The notes: generated from the sequence alone by a model not told the origin. Numbered from the stretch's first letter, positions 1-8,698 are shown. The stretch: DNA of 42,427 bases from Candidatus Thioglobus sp. (GCA_004212795.1 SHBR01000013.1:1-42427), one strand, 5' to 3'. Program-made: numbers and translations.

Positions 1-1
1 T

Positions 2-457
2 TGGGTCCCCCTTGCAATCGTGATGTTCGCCGGTTTTGAGACGCCCATTATTTACCTCGCGACACTCGCATCTTTTTTTGTAACCGCATTGAATACGATG
101 CTCGGCGTCGAATCGATTGACGAGTCTTATTTCAGAGCAGCAGGCTGTTTGGGCTCAAAGAAGCACCACGTATTTTTCCATGTTGTCGTGCCCGGCGCGC
201 TGCCGTTTATTTTTACGGGACTACAAATTAGCATCGGCGTCGCATGGTTCTCTTTAGTGGCGGCAGAGATGATTTCTGGTGACTATGGTCTGGGTTATAT
301 GATCATGGATTCATACATGGTTAACAAATACACAACGATGGTGATGGCGATGCTGACATTGGGTTTTGTAGGGTGGACGACCTCAGCGATGGTGAGAGTC
401 GCGGGTAACCGAATGATGCAATACCGACAAAAAGCCCTCGGCCAGGGAGGTGTGTAA
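2..457 (+). CDS. ABC importer permease, nitrate/sulfonate/taurine type (5' truncated)
   Basis: Inner-membrane permease of a type I ABC importer of the NrtB/SsuC/TauC family. The reading frame is open to the left window edge (first full codon at base 2), so the start lies outside and only the last 152 residues are visible. The cytoplasmic EAA loop that docks on the ATPase is clear (E-S-Y-F-R-A-A-G followed by LGSKKHHVFFHVVVPGALP), and the rest is hydrophobic helices. The stop overlaps the start of the ATPase gene (TAATG at 456-460), which indicates translational coupling. A second, non-identical permease follows at 1357, so the transporter is probably built from two different permeases. No substrate-binding protein is in view; it may lie to the left. 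The substrate cannot be read from this sequence. Confidence 0.88.
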   Translation, partial: WVPLAIVMFAGFETPIIYLATLASFFVTALNTMLGVESIDESYFRAAGCLGSKKHHVFFHVVVPGALPFIFTGLQISIGVAWFSLVAAEMISGDYGLGYMIMDSYMVNKYTTMVMAMLTLGFVGWTTSAMVRVAGNRMMQYRQKALGQGGV

Positions 458-1311
458 TGACCGCAAACCCAAATAGCCATTCAGCTAACTCTCGAGGCGC
501 GATTAGTATTCGCAATGTCAGCAAGGTTTATGATCCTGGCGGCGTGAATGTGCGAGCGGTCGATGATTGTTCGTTAGAGATCGCCGGGGGCGAAGTTTGT
601 ATGATTGTAGGACCGTCTGGATGCGGCAAAACAACGTTGCTAAACGCAATCGCCGGGTTTCATTCAATTTCGGAAGGTCAAATTGATCTTGATGGTGAGA
701 TGCTTTGCGGTCCTTCCAAGCCCTTGGCAGATCAGGGCGCAGATCGGGTCGTTGTTTTTCAAAACGGTGCGCTATTTCCCTGGAAAACGCTCGCTGAGAA
801 TGTTGCCTACGGGCCCGTTGTTCAAGGTGTTCTGGGAAAAAATGAGGCTCGCGAAAAAGCGATTCATATGTTGGATGAGGCGGGTTTGTCGGGTGTCGCA
901 GACAAGTACCCAGGCGAAGTGTCCTCCGGGATGGCGCGACGTGCAGAAATTGTGCGGGCACTGATCAATGATCCCAAAGTGCTCTTGTTGGATGAGCCGT
1001 ATCGAGCAATGGACGCGTTAACTAAATCCATAATGCATGAATCGCTTCTCGAGGTATACGATCGGACCAAGGTCACCATCTTTTTTATAACGCATGATCT
1101 TGAAGAAGCGATCTTCCTCGGCGACCGCGTCATCGTTATGACGACTCGACCCGCTAAAACAAAGAAGATCGTGGATGTGAAGATTTCTCGTCCACGCGAC
1201 TATCGACTCTTGTCATCAGAAGAATTCCGGGTTCTGGTTGAAGAAACGAAAGAGGCAGTTCATGAAGAGGCTGTTAAGGCATTTGAAGCCGGCGAGCGCG
1301 AACTGGCTTAA
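457..1311 (+). CDS. ABC importer ATPase 1, nitrate/sulfonate/taurine type
   Basis: ATP-binding subunit of the SsuB/TauB/NrtD family, 284 residues. Walker A is GPSGCGKTT (52-60), the Q-loop is VVFQNGALFPW, Walker B ends LLLDEP (D179, E180), and the switch histidine is H213 in ITHDLEEAI. The signature, normally LSGGM, is VSSGM here (155-159), and the D-loop reads AMDA rather than ALDA. It starts on the ATG overlapping the permease stop. The partner ATPase at 2229 has the opposite defect (good signature, no switch histidine), so the pair should make one canonical and one degenerate ATP site. The order permease, ATPase, permease, ATPase supports a hetero-tetrameric importer core. Substrate unknown. 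Confidence 0.92.
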   Translation: MTANPNSHSANSRGAISIRNVSKVYDPGGVNVRAVDDCSLEIAGGEVCMIVGPSGCGKTTLLNAIAGFHSISEGQIDLDGEMLCGPSKPLADQGADRVVVFQNGALFPWKTLAENVAYGPVVQGVLGKNEAREKAIHMLDEAGLSGVADKYPGEVSSGMARRAEIVRALINDPKVLLLDEPYRAMDALTKSIMHESLLEVYDRTKVTIFFITHDLEEAIFLGDRVIVMTTRPAKTKKIVDVKISRPRDYRLLSSEEFRVLVEETKEAVHEEAVKAFEAGERELA

Positions 1312-1356
1312 GCCTTTAACGAACGATAATCGAATACCGATAACAGAGATTTTAGA

Positions 1357-2187
1357 ATGGTAGATAAGAAAGCAAAAACGCCAGCATTGGTCCGGTTGTT
1401 CCGAGATCAGACGTTTAGACGTGGGGTCATCGCAATTCTCGCGTTTGTGGTCTTGTGGGAGATAGGGTCGCAATTTAAATCCTGGTTTGGAGTGATGGTT
1501 CCGTTTATCGGGAAAATCGCCCCCCCGACAGCGGTTGCGGTTAGCTGGATGGAGGTGGGCCAATGGCCGGGTTATTGGCAGAGTTGGTACCTGAGTACAG
1601 GCCGAGTTTTCCTTGGGTTCACGGTTGCGATGATTATTGGCATACCATTTGGGCTGGCGATGGCGGTTAATAAGTACTTCAGAGGGATGTTTTTTCCGCC
1701 CTTCGAGATTCTTCGACCGATTCCGCCTCTCGCGTGGGTTCCGGCCTCAATCATATTTTGGCCGACAACCGAACTGTCGATCATGTTTGTGACATTCCTA
1801 GGCGCCTTTTACACCATCGTGATCAATGTGCTCGGAGGCGCTCGTTCGATCGATATCCAATATCTCCGGGCGGCACAGTCGATGGGGGCAACTCAATGGG
1901 ATCTTTTCAGAAAAATAATCTTGCCGGGAACTCTGCCCTCGATTTTTATTGGGGCAGCGGTGGGTATGGGTATTACCTGGGAAGTGGTACTCGCCGGTGA
2001 GATGATTTCGGGCGGCGGCCAACAAGGCGGCGGCGGACTTGGATTCTTTATCTGGAGCTCGTACATGGGCGGTGTGATGGATCAAGTCGTTGTGGGCATG
2101 ATCAGTATCGGACTTGCCGGTTATATTTCGAGCAGTCTTATCCGCTATATTGGTCATTTGTCTATGCCATGGAGACGCATGTTTTAG
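1357..2187 (+). CDS. ABC importer permease 2, nitrate/sulfonate/taurine type
   Basis: Full-length inner-membrane permease, 276 residues, with about six hydrophobic segments. It carries the PPLAWVPASIIFWP motif typical of nitrate, sulfonate and taurine permeases and an EAA loop (QYLRAAQSMGATQWDLFRK, then ILPGTLPSIFIG). A glycine-rich stretch (SGGGQQGGGGLGFF) lies near residue 225, in the segment that is short in the first permease (SGDYGLGYM). Together with the truncated permease at the left edge it would form a heterodimeric membrane domain. Start is the ATG at 1357, 45 bases after the ATPase 1 stop. It belongs to the same transcription unit as its neighbours. Confidence 0.9.
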   Translation: MVDKKAKTPALVRLFRDQTFRRGVIAILAFVVLWEIGSQFKSWFGVMVPFIGKIAPPTAVAVSWMEVGQWPGYWQSWYLSTGRVFLGFTVAMIIGIPFGLAMAVNKYFRGMFFPPFEILRPIPPLAWVPASIIFWPTTELSIMFVTFLGAFYTIVINVLGGARSIDIQYLRAAQSMGATQWDLFRKIILPGTLPSIFIGAAVGMGITWEVVLAGEMISGGGQQGGGGLGFFIWSSYMGGVMDQVVVGMISIGLAGYISSSLIRYIGHLSMPWRRMF

Positions 2188-2228
2188 ATGCCAGACCAAT
2201 CCACTGAATATAAAAGTTGAGAAGATAA

Positions 2229-3068
2229 ATGACAGATGCATCTGACAATATGATGGAAGTGAGGAATGTCACCAAGGCTTTTGGTGATGATTGGGAAAAA
2301 GAGACGGTTGTTGAAAATCTCAGTTTCTCGGTTAAAAAAGATCAGCTGACTGCAATCGTGGGTCCATCAGGCTGTGGTAAATCGACAGTCGTTAATCTGT
2401 TAGCAGGATTTGAGCGGCCTGATGAAGGCCAAATTTTGCTCAACGGGAAACCTGTTTCGGGGCCTAGCAAAGACGCGCTGGTTGTTTTTCAGGAAACCGC
2501 GCTTATGCCGTGGTTGACGACTTACCAGAATGTGACTTTTGGACCTAAGTTGAGAGGCGATATGGCGCCAGACGCGCTAAAGGCTGCAGCGGACAAGATC
2601 ATTGATACAGTGGGGCTTCGGGAATTCCGAGACAAGTATCCCTTGCAGTTATCGGGCGGCATGCAGCGACGAGCAGAGCTCGCAAGGGCGTTGATTAATC
2701 AGCCGCAGGTGATGATCATGGATGAGCCATTTCGGGGATTGGATGCCATGACGCGTCAGTTGATGCAGGAGTTCTATCTCCGATTGTGTGAGCAGGAATC
2801 GAGGACCAACGTGTTCGTCACATCAGAACTCGAAGAGGCGATTATTCTTGCGGACTCCCTGATTATTTTATCTAACCGACCGACTTCTGTGCGGGAATTT
2901 ATACAGGTAGACCTGCAGAGACCTCGCAACCTGGAAATGTTGAGTTCACCGGAGGCGTACGAGTACAAGCGACACGCGATGGAAATTCTGCATGAGGAGG
3001 CGCTCAAGAGTTTCAAAGGCGGTGCCGGTAACTCAGATTTCCTCGAGGCTTACTCGCGGCAAGGCTAA
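2229..3068 (+). CDS. ABC importer ATPase 2, lacking the switch histidine
   Basis: Second ATP-binding subunit of the importer, 279 residues. Walker A (GPSGCGKST, 45-53), signature (LSGGM, 141-145) and Walker B with catalytic glutamate (MDEP, D165/E166) are intact. The H-loop reads VTSELEEAI where the family has VTHDLEEAI, so the switch histidine is replaced by S199. The codons at about 2818-2830 (gtc aca tca gaa) show the change directly. Losing this histidine normally cripples hydrolysis at the site formed by that subunit's own Walker motifs. ATPase 1 keeps the histidine but has a poor signature, so the two look co-evolved as a heterodimer. Start at ATG 2229, 41 bases after permease 2. Confidence 0.91.
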   Translation: MTDASDNMMEVRNVTKAFGDDWEKETVVENLSFSVKKDQLTAIVGPSGCGKSTVVNLLAGFERPDEGQILLNGKPVSGPSKDALVVFQETALMPWLTTYQNVTFGPKLRGDMAPDALKAAADKIIDTVGLREFRDKYPLQLSGGMQRRAELARALINQPQVMIMDEPFRGLDAMTRQLMQEFYLRLCEQESRTNVFVTSELEEAIILADSLIILSNRPTSVREFIQVDLQRPRNLEMLSSPEAYEYKRHAMEILHEEALKSFKGGAGNSDFLEAYSRQG

Positions 3069-3097
3069 CAGCGGGGCTGATTTCCTAGAGGTTAGGA

Positions 3098-3310
3098 ATG
3101 GATCCGCTTGTATTCCTGCTCAGTCGCCCCGTGATCATTGCGGGTGCGGTGCTAGGCGCGTTAATTGCATCTTTAGGGCCGATTTTATTGAGAAAAATTG
3201 GGATTGGTGGCAAGTCAACGGGGAAGGTGGTTGCGCGGATTGGGTATGGGGTGTCGTGGTTGAGCGTCGCGCTTTTTATCGCGTCAGGTTTCTTCTACAA
3301 CTTTGAATAA
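3098..3310 (+). CDS. Small two-helix membrane protein of unknown function
   Basis: A 70-residue protein with two hydrophobic segments, roughly residues 10-30 and 48-67, separated by a basic loop (LLRKIGIGGKSTGK). Start is ATG 3098, preceded by an AGAGGTTAGG ribosome-binding stretch. It follows ATPase 2 by 29 bases on the same strand and probably shares its mRNA. No family recognised. Its position suggests an accessory subunit or stabiliser of the importer, but it could be independent. An AT-rich gap of 53 bases separates it from the next ABC gene. Confidence 0.6.
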   Translation: MDPLVFLLSRPVIIAGAVLGALIASLGPILLRKIGIGGKSTGKVVARIGYGVSWLSVALFIASGFFYNFE

Positions 3311-3363
3311 TTTTTCTATTTTCGTGTATAGACTCATTCATTGAGTTTTTCGAGGAGCCGCTC

Positions 3364-4098
3364 GTGCTTCAGTTAACCGATGTTTCAAAGGCCTTTGGCA
3401 CTCTGCAGGCAGTTGATAGACTGTCTATCAGTTTTGCTTCAAATGAGGTCGTTGCGCTGCTAGGCCCAAATGGTGCCGGCAAAAGCACAACGATGCGAAT
3501 GGTCTCGGGCTTCATGATGCCCGACGAGGGCCAGATCACCCTTTGCGGTCACGATGTGATCAAACAGAGTCAAACGGCGCAATCGGTTCTTGGTTATTTG
3601 CCAGAGGCGCCAAATGGTTTTGGTCACCTCAGAGTGGCCGAGTTTTTACACTTTTGTGGCCAGGCGCGCGGTTTTTTTGGAGACAAATTGCTTCACGCCG
3701 TGGATCGGGTGAGTCAGAGTCTCGATCTTTTCTCAGTCCTACGTCGACCGCTTAACCAGTTATCTAAGGGCTGGCGACAGCGGGCTTGGGTGGCTCAGGC
3801 CATTATTCATGAGCCTCGTGTTCTAGTGCTTGATGAGCCAACGGATGGATTGGATCCCAATCAAAAAGATTTGGTTCGGGAACTGGTCAAGGATTTAAAA
3901 AAAGATCGGACCATTATTTTATCAACCCATATTCTGGAAGAAGCCGAGGAGTTATGTGACCGCGTTGTAATTTTGAATCAAGGCAGGTGTATCGAAGATG
4001 CGCCACTTTCAGATTTGGTTGATGGCCAGGGGCGTCTTGCTGCCCGTTTTCGAGAGCTCACCCAAAGCCATGATTCCAGGCTTAACCTAAGCAGTTAA
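3364..4098 (+). CDS. ABC ATPase, GldA/NatA-like
   Basis: ATP-binding subunit of an ABC-2 type system, 244 residues. Motifs in order are GPNGAGKST (Walker A), LSKGWRQR (signature, with K-G-W in place of G-G-Q), LVLDEPTDGLDP (Walker B and D-loop) and LSTHILEEAEELCDRV (H-loop). It starts on GTG 3364, preceded by GAGGAG. It lies 13 bases upstream of a fused membrane partner with a GldG-type domain, so it matches the GldA-GldF-GldG arrangement that is widespread outside gliding bacteria. The exported or moved substrate of these non-gliding homologues is not established. Gliding motility is not implied. Confidence 0.9.
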   Translation: MLQLTDVSKAFGTLQAVDRLSISFASNEVVALLGPNGAGKSTTMRMVSGFMMPDEGQITLCGHDVIKQSQTAQSVLGYLPEAPNGFGHLRVAEFLHFCGQARGFFGDKLLHAVDRVSQSLDLFSVLRRPLNQLSKGWRQRAWVAQAIIHEPRVLVLDEPTDGLDPNQKDLVRELVKDLKKDRTIILSTHILEEAEELCDRVVILNQGRCIEDAPLSDLVDGQGRLAARFRELTQSHDSRLNLSS

Positions 4099-4111
4099 TG
4101 AGCGCGTTTTT

Positions 4112-6679
4112 ATGAATGGGAATTTATCCATTAAAGGAACGGGGTTTGCGGCGATTTTTCGTCATGAGTTGAGAGTGCTTTTTTTGGCACCTTTGACCTA
4201 TCTTTTTCAGGGCGCGTTCCTTCTAGCGCTTGGCGCCTGTATTTTTTTGATCGCGAGCTTTTATACAACAGACGAGGCAACTGTCAGATTGTTGATTGTT
4301 TTCGTGCCCTGGGTTTCGCTTGTTTTGATACCGGCTTTGGCGATGTCTGCATGGTCTGATGGACACTCCAATCGTGAGTTAGAGTTGATTTTTTCACTTC
4401 CGATCAAGCCTATTAGCGTTGTGTTGGGGAAGTTTGCAGCCGGATATTCGCTTCTCCTATTAACTCTGGCCATGACATTTCCTTTTTATCTCACGGTCGC
4501 TTATTTAGGAGACCCTGACCCGGGTGTTGTTTTCTCCAGTTATCTTGGGTGCGCGCTTTTCTTGGGTACTTGTTTTGCTGTCGCGTTATTAGCCGCCGCT
4601 TTTCTTCGGGAGCCTGTCGGTGCGTTTATTGCTGGCATCGCCACTTTATTTACATTGACCTTGTTCGGATGGGACGTATTCGGACGGTTCCTGGGATCGT
4701 TGGTGCCGCAGGCGATATGGGAGGCGATTACCCTTTACAGTCCAGTGACATGGCTTAATGTGATTGGGGAAGGATTGATACCAGTCCAGGGACTGATTTA
4801 TTTTGTTTTGTCTGCCGTGGTTGCGATTCTTTTAACTCATCTGATTATTGCATCGAGGCGTCGGGGTTCGTTTTCGGGTTCTCATCTAATACTCGTCTTT
4901 TTTTTATTGCTCGCATGGGTCACCGGAATTTTTATGACGGGGCGCCTGACTACCCAATTTGATTTAACTGAAGAGAAAGAATTTACGCTTCACCCCGGGA
5001 GCGTGGAAATTCTCAAGGCACTATCAGACGATGCAACGTTGACACTCTACTGGAGCGCCTCCGAAGACTCGATTCCCGCCTCGATAAAGTCCCATGCTCG
5101 TCGCGTCGAGCGATTGGTTACGCAGATGGCAAAAATCTCGAAACTAAAGTTGGTCATCGTTGATCCAGAGCCCGATACGGAGAATGAGTTAAAAGCTTTA
5201 GTTCGCCAAATTCATCGTGTTCCCATGTCCTCCGGCGATCATTTTTTTCTAGGGTTAACAGTTGAAGCGCCGGATCGCATTGGACACATTGCTTATTTAG
5301 ATGTTCGTCGGGCAAGTTTTTTGGAGTACGATATTGTGCAAGCGCTTAACGGCCTTGAGCAGGAGAGTACGCCGCGAGTTGCAGTCATGAGTCCACTCCT
5401 CTCCTCAAGCGCTGCGCTCGCGGAGCGGGAAGGGCTTTCATTTATGGCCGAGTTAAAACGTGCCTACGATATCGCCGTCATCCCATTTTTCAAGAAAAGT
5501 TTGCCTGAAAATCTCGACACCCTCATCCTAATGGGCGCAGATGTTTTACACGAGGAGATGCTTTATTCGATCGACCAGTTTATGATGAACGGGGGTAGTT
5601 TGATCGTGATGGTTGATCCATTTACGCGAGTAAAGCCAGCTAATAATGCAATTAATCCGTCGCCCTCGGTAAGCATTAACGATATTTCTGATTTGCTTGA
5701 TCGATATGGCGCGAGTTACCAAGGCGAGTCTATCGTCGGCGACGTTCAGTTTGCCTCAGTCGTGGGAGACGGCGGGGAAGGCCGGCTTAATTATCCTTAT
5801 TGGCTCCGCATCAACAAAGATGGACTATCGCCGGATCATCCGACTACCGCAAACCTCAATGAAGTGCTTATGGTTGAGTCTGGATCTTTCGCGCTTTCGT
5901 CGAATGCTAATGCGATTCCGTTGATCACAACCACCAACGAAGCGAATACTTTTCCGAGAGAAAATTTTGAGCAGAAGTCACCAAGTGAACTTGCGTTGTC
6001 ATTTAAGCGAGGAGAGGAGTTAAAAGTAATCTCCGCTGTATTAAAAGGTCCCTTTTCAAGCGCTTATGAGCAGAATCTCGTCAAACCTAGCCAGCCCCAT
6101 ATCACCCGCTCTACTGGAATTCCCGTTATTTTTGTAATCGCAGATGTTGATTGGTTATTTGATCCGTTCGCGCTTCAGAAAACAGTGCTGGGCGATGAAG
6201 TGGCCGTACGACCGTTAAATGACAATATCGCCCTGCTGCTCAATATGATCGAGTTTGCGACGGGTGCAGATGCGCTACTTGGGATTCGATCGAGAGGGCA
6301 ACTACAGCGGCCGTTCACACGGGTTGCCGCCCTTTTTCGGGATGCGCAACAAAAACTCCAGGACCAGGAGTCTGAACTATCTGCTGAAGTAACAGCCCTG
6401 GAGCAGCAATTAGGTCAGATTAATCAACAGACCCAGGAGCTCAAATATGCTGATTTACCTGAAGCCGTTAAGCAAAAACTTCAGGCGTTTCAGGATGAAC
6501 TGTTGGCATCAAGACGCGAATTAAGAGAAGTGAGGCATCAGATTCGCTCCGAAGTGGAAGCGCTCGGCCGACGTTTAACATTCATAAATTTGGCAGCAGG
6601 CCCTGTTCAGATATTTTTATTGGCCCTCATTGTGCTCGGTTGGCGCACTTACCAAAGCCGCCGTGGGTTCATGCGCTAA
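4112..6679 (+). CDS. Fused ABC-2 permease and GldG-like auxiliary protein
   Basis: An 855-residue fusion. Residues 1 to about 250 form an ABC-2 permease (GldF-like) with about six hydrophobic helices. A further helix lies near 255-275 and is followed by the start of the GldG/ABC_transp_aux region (LTTQFDLTEEKEFTLHPGSV). Residues of roughly 280-730 form the large extracytoplasmic auxiliary domain. A coiled coil (about 755-825, rich in Q, E and L) precedes a last transmembrane helix. The order suggests that permease and auxiliary subunit are fixed one-to-one. The DUF4340 gene that usually completes such operons in proteobacteria is absent; a reverse-strand LysR gene follows directly. Start at ATG 4112, 13 bases after the ATPase. 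Confidence 0.86.
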   Translation: MNGNLSIKGTGFAAIFRHELRVLFLAPLTYLFQGAFLLALGACIFLIASFYTTDEATVRLLIVFVPWVSLVLIPALAMSAWSDGHSNRELELIFSLPIKPISVVLGKFAAGYSLLLLTLAMTFPFYLTVAYLGDPDPGVVFSSYLGCALFLGTCFAVALLAAAFLREPVGAFIAGIATLFTLTLFGWDVFGRFLGSLVPQAIWEAITLYSPVTWLNVIGEGLIPVQGLIYFVLSAVVAILLTHLIIASRRRGSFSGSHLILVFFLLLAWVTGIFMTGRLTTQFDLTEEKEFTLHPGSVEILKALSDDATLTLYWSASEDSIPASIKSHARRVERLVTQMAKISKLKLVIVDPEPDTENELKALVRQIHRVPMSSGDHFFLGLTVEAPDRIGHIAYLDVRRASFLEYDIVQALNGLEQESTPRVAVMSPLLSSSAALAEREGLSFMAELKRAYDIAVIPFFKKSLPENLDTLILMGADVLHEEMLYSIDQFMMNGGSLIVMVDPFTRVKPANNAINPSPSVSINDISDLLDRYGASYQGESIVGDVQFASVVGDGGEGRLNYPYWLRINKDGLSPDHPTTANLNEVLMVESGSFALSSNANAIPLITTTNEANTFPRENFEQKSPSELALSFKRGEELKVISAVLKGPFSSAYEQNLVKPSQPHITRSTGIPVIFVIADVDWLFDPFALQKTVLGDEVAVRPLNDNIALLLNMIEFATGADALLGIRSRGQLQRPFTRVAALFRDAQQKLQDQESELSAEVTALEQQLGQINQQTQELKYADLPEAVKQKLQAFQDELLASRRELREVRHQIRSEVEALGRRLTFINLAAGPVQIFLLALIVLGWRTYQSRRGFMR

Positions 6680-6711
6680 CGCGTCAGATGTCACTCTACA
6701 TCGCACTGACA

Positions 6712-7659
6712 CTACGCGACTTTTTTTCGTTTTACGGATTTGGGTTTGTCGGATTTTTCCAATGCGGAAAATATTTCTTCACGAGACTCTAATAACAGGT
6801 CTGCCATTGCTTGCGCCATCGGCAGTGGGGGAACGACCTTCTCCCAAATCAGACCCACGGGCTTACTGAGGACGGGATCAGTGAGTGATATTTCGCGAGT
6901 GCCGGGAAATGCGTCATTTGTCTTGCTGAAGCCGTTCGGGACAATGGTCGCAATGTCCCCCTGCATAACATGGAAGGCCAATTGGAAAATCGAATTACAC
7001 TCGAGACTCGGACTGGGGCTTTGACCGACGTTTTGAAATGCTTCATCCATGACTCCTCGTTCACCCATATTTGGTGAGAGCAGGCCAAGCCGCAGCTTAG
7101 CTGCCTGAGCCCAGCTGATGCTTGTTTGATCTGCAGGTAGCATGCTTTCAGGAATCATTAGGCTGAGTTGCTCTTCATAAAGCGCCATTGTGTTCAACTT
7201 TTTGAGAGACGATCCTTCGAGATAAGTGATGCAAACATCGAGCTCAAAGTTTCGCAACTCGTTGATGAGCTTATCAGATCCCAGAAATTGGATATCAACC
7301 TCGACAGACGGGTAAAGGCTTGAGAACAGTTGATTTATCTTGGGCAAGATGGGCGAACTGGTTGGCATCGCGCCGATGCGTAAGCGCCCGTTAAGATTGC
7401 TCCGCATGATCGCAAGCTCTTCGATCATGCTTTTTTTGTCGGCCAGAAGTCTCTTTGCCCAACTGACCACACGCTCTCCCTCTGGTGTGAATCCCTGATA
7501 TCGCTGGTGCCGGAGAATTATCGGAACATCGAGTTCTGCTTCCAATTGCTGAAGCGCGCTCGAGAGGCTTGGTTGGGAAACGTGGCAACGCTCTGCAGCT
7601 CTGCCGAAATGCCCCTCCTTCTCCAGGGCAATTAAGTATTCAAACTGTCTCAAAAACAT
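6712..7659 (-). CDS. LysR-family transcriptional regulator
   Basis: DNA-binding regulator of about 315 residues. The N-terminal winged helix-turn-helix (FLRQFEYLIALEKEGHFGRA, then CHVSQPSLSSALQQLE) is clear and is followed by a substrate-binding domain. The tail is short and basic (PKSVKRKKVA). An upstream in-frame start at 7689 would add ten residues, but the ATG at 7659 is preferred: it has a GGAGAGA ribosome-binding site eight bases ahead and begins the protein at MFLRQFEYL, as in the family. A perfect dyad with a T-N11-A core lies 47-76 bases upstream and is probably its own operator. The divergent gene is a TSUP exporter, a plausible target. Effector unknown. Confidence 0.93.
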   Translation of the reverse strand: MFLRQFEYLIALEKEGHFGRAAERCHVSQPSLSSALQQLEAELDVPIILRHQRYQGFTPEGERVVSWAKRLLADKKSMIEELAIMRSNLNGRLRIGAMPTSSPILPKINQLFSSLYPSVEVDIQFLGSDKLINELRNFELDVCITYLEGSSLKKLNTMALYEEQLSLMIPESMLPADQTSISWAQAAKLRLGLLSPNMGERGVMDEAFQNVGQSPSPSLECNSIFQLAFHVMQGDIATIVPNGFSKTNDAFPGTREISLTDPVLSKPVGLIWEKVVPPLPMAQAMADLLLESREEIFSALEKSDKPKSVKRKKVA

Positions 7660-7706
7660 CGTGTTCTCTCCAGTTAAACGACTCGTCAATGATTTTTGAT
7701 TTGGCT

Positions 7707-7735
7707 AATTTTGATAGACAGAATCCATCAAAATT
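7707..7735. promoter_or_regulatory. Predicted LysR operator, perfect 9-bp dyad
   Basis: AATTTTGAT at 7707-7715 and ATCAAAATT at 7727-7735 are exact inverted repeats separated by 11 bases. The inner bases give the T-N11-A pattern of LysR-family recognition sites. It lies between the divergent LysR (start 7659) and TSUP (start 7943) genes, close to the LysR start, which fits autoregulation with possible control of the exporter. Confidence 0.75.
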
Positions 7736-7942
7736 TTTCAATGATAGCTTTATAACCATTCCCTATTAAAACTACAACCTTATAAAAATAAATGAAATTG
7801 TCCGGCCAAATCGTTTTAAAAGTGCTAGGGCTCCGCGAAGATTTTCGAGTAGGCTTGTGAGCCACGTTTAGAACCCCATGGGGCTAACGGACACAAGTCC
7901 CGGTAACCCCCCCTAGATCATCCAAAATGAAGAGAGATTAAT

Positions 7943-8698
7943 TTGAGCTTCGCCCTCCTTGGTTTTATTTCAGTTGCCGTCGTTTTCGTGGGTGCATTGA
8001 TCGGCGCGATCGGTATTGGTGGCGTGCTTTTAGTGCCGCTATTGACGCTGGGGGTTGGTGTCAACGTCCATGTCGCAATAGCGACCGCAATGTTTGCATA
8101 TTTGTTCACGGGGATTGTGGGTGCAGTCGAGTACGCGCGCCGAGGGTCGATTGACTGGGCAACTGGACTTTGGCTTTGTTTGGGAGGCATGCCAGGCGCA
8201 TACCTCGGTGCAATGACGACTTGGTTGATGCCCGCGGTTGCTCTGGAATTGGTAATCGGTACCCTCGTGCTGATTTCTGGGATCCACGCGCTACGGCCAA
8301 AAAGTGAAGTGATTTCGGAGCGTAACGGGCTTAGCCCGACCGCTCTGGTGTTAATCGGAGTTTTAACGGGTTTTGGTTCCGCGATTACGGGAACGGGCGG
8401 CCCTCTGGTTTTGGTTCCGATTTTGCTGTGGCTAAAGGTATCGACGTTAACGGCGGTTGGGCTGAGTCAGATTATTCAGATTCCGATCGCTTTATTGGCA
8501 ACTGGAGGCAACTTAACTTTCGGTCATGTCGACTTCAAGTTGGGATTTATATTGGCCGCTATGCTGGTGGTAGGGGTTGTTGCAGGTGCCAACTTTGCGC
8601 ATCGAGCATCGAGGGACAGGCTTAAACGTATTATCGCATTGGCATTATTGGGGGCGGGTACTGCAATGCTCGTCAAAGTCGTTAGCGCGCTTGTTTAG
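7943..8698 (+). CDS. TSUP (TauE/SafE) family membrane permease
   Basis: Polytopic membrane protein, 251 residues, of the sulfite exporter TauE/SafE family. The two internally related halves each begin with a glycine-rich helix (GALIGAIGIGGVLLVPLL near residues 14-31 and GVLTGFGSAITGTGGPLVLV near 130-150), which is the family hallmark. The start is TTG 7943, preceded by AAGAGAGA at a good distance; no ATG nearby fits better. It is divergent from the LysR gene and shares its control region. Characterised relatives move sulfite, sulfoacetate or other organic anions; the substrate here is unknown. The importer at the left edge and the DmdA- and TauD-like genes make a sulfur anion plausible but unproven. 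Confidence 0.88.
   Translation: MSFALLGFISVAVVFVGALIGAIGIGGVLLVPLLTLGVGVNVHVAIATAMFAYLFTGIVGAVEYARRGSIDWATGLWLCLGGMPGAYLGAMTTWLMPAVALELVIGTLVLISGIHALRPKSEVISERNGLSPTALVLIGVLTGFGSAITGTGGPLVLVPILLWLKVSTLTAVGLSQIIQIPIALLATGGNLTFGHVDFKLGFILAAMLVVGVVAGANFAHRASRDRLKRIIALALLGAGTAMLVKVVSALV

Noticed and set aside
3364-6679. Gliding motility system
   Set aside because: GldA/F/G homologues are widespread in non-gliding bacteria and no other gliding gene is present.
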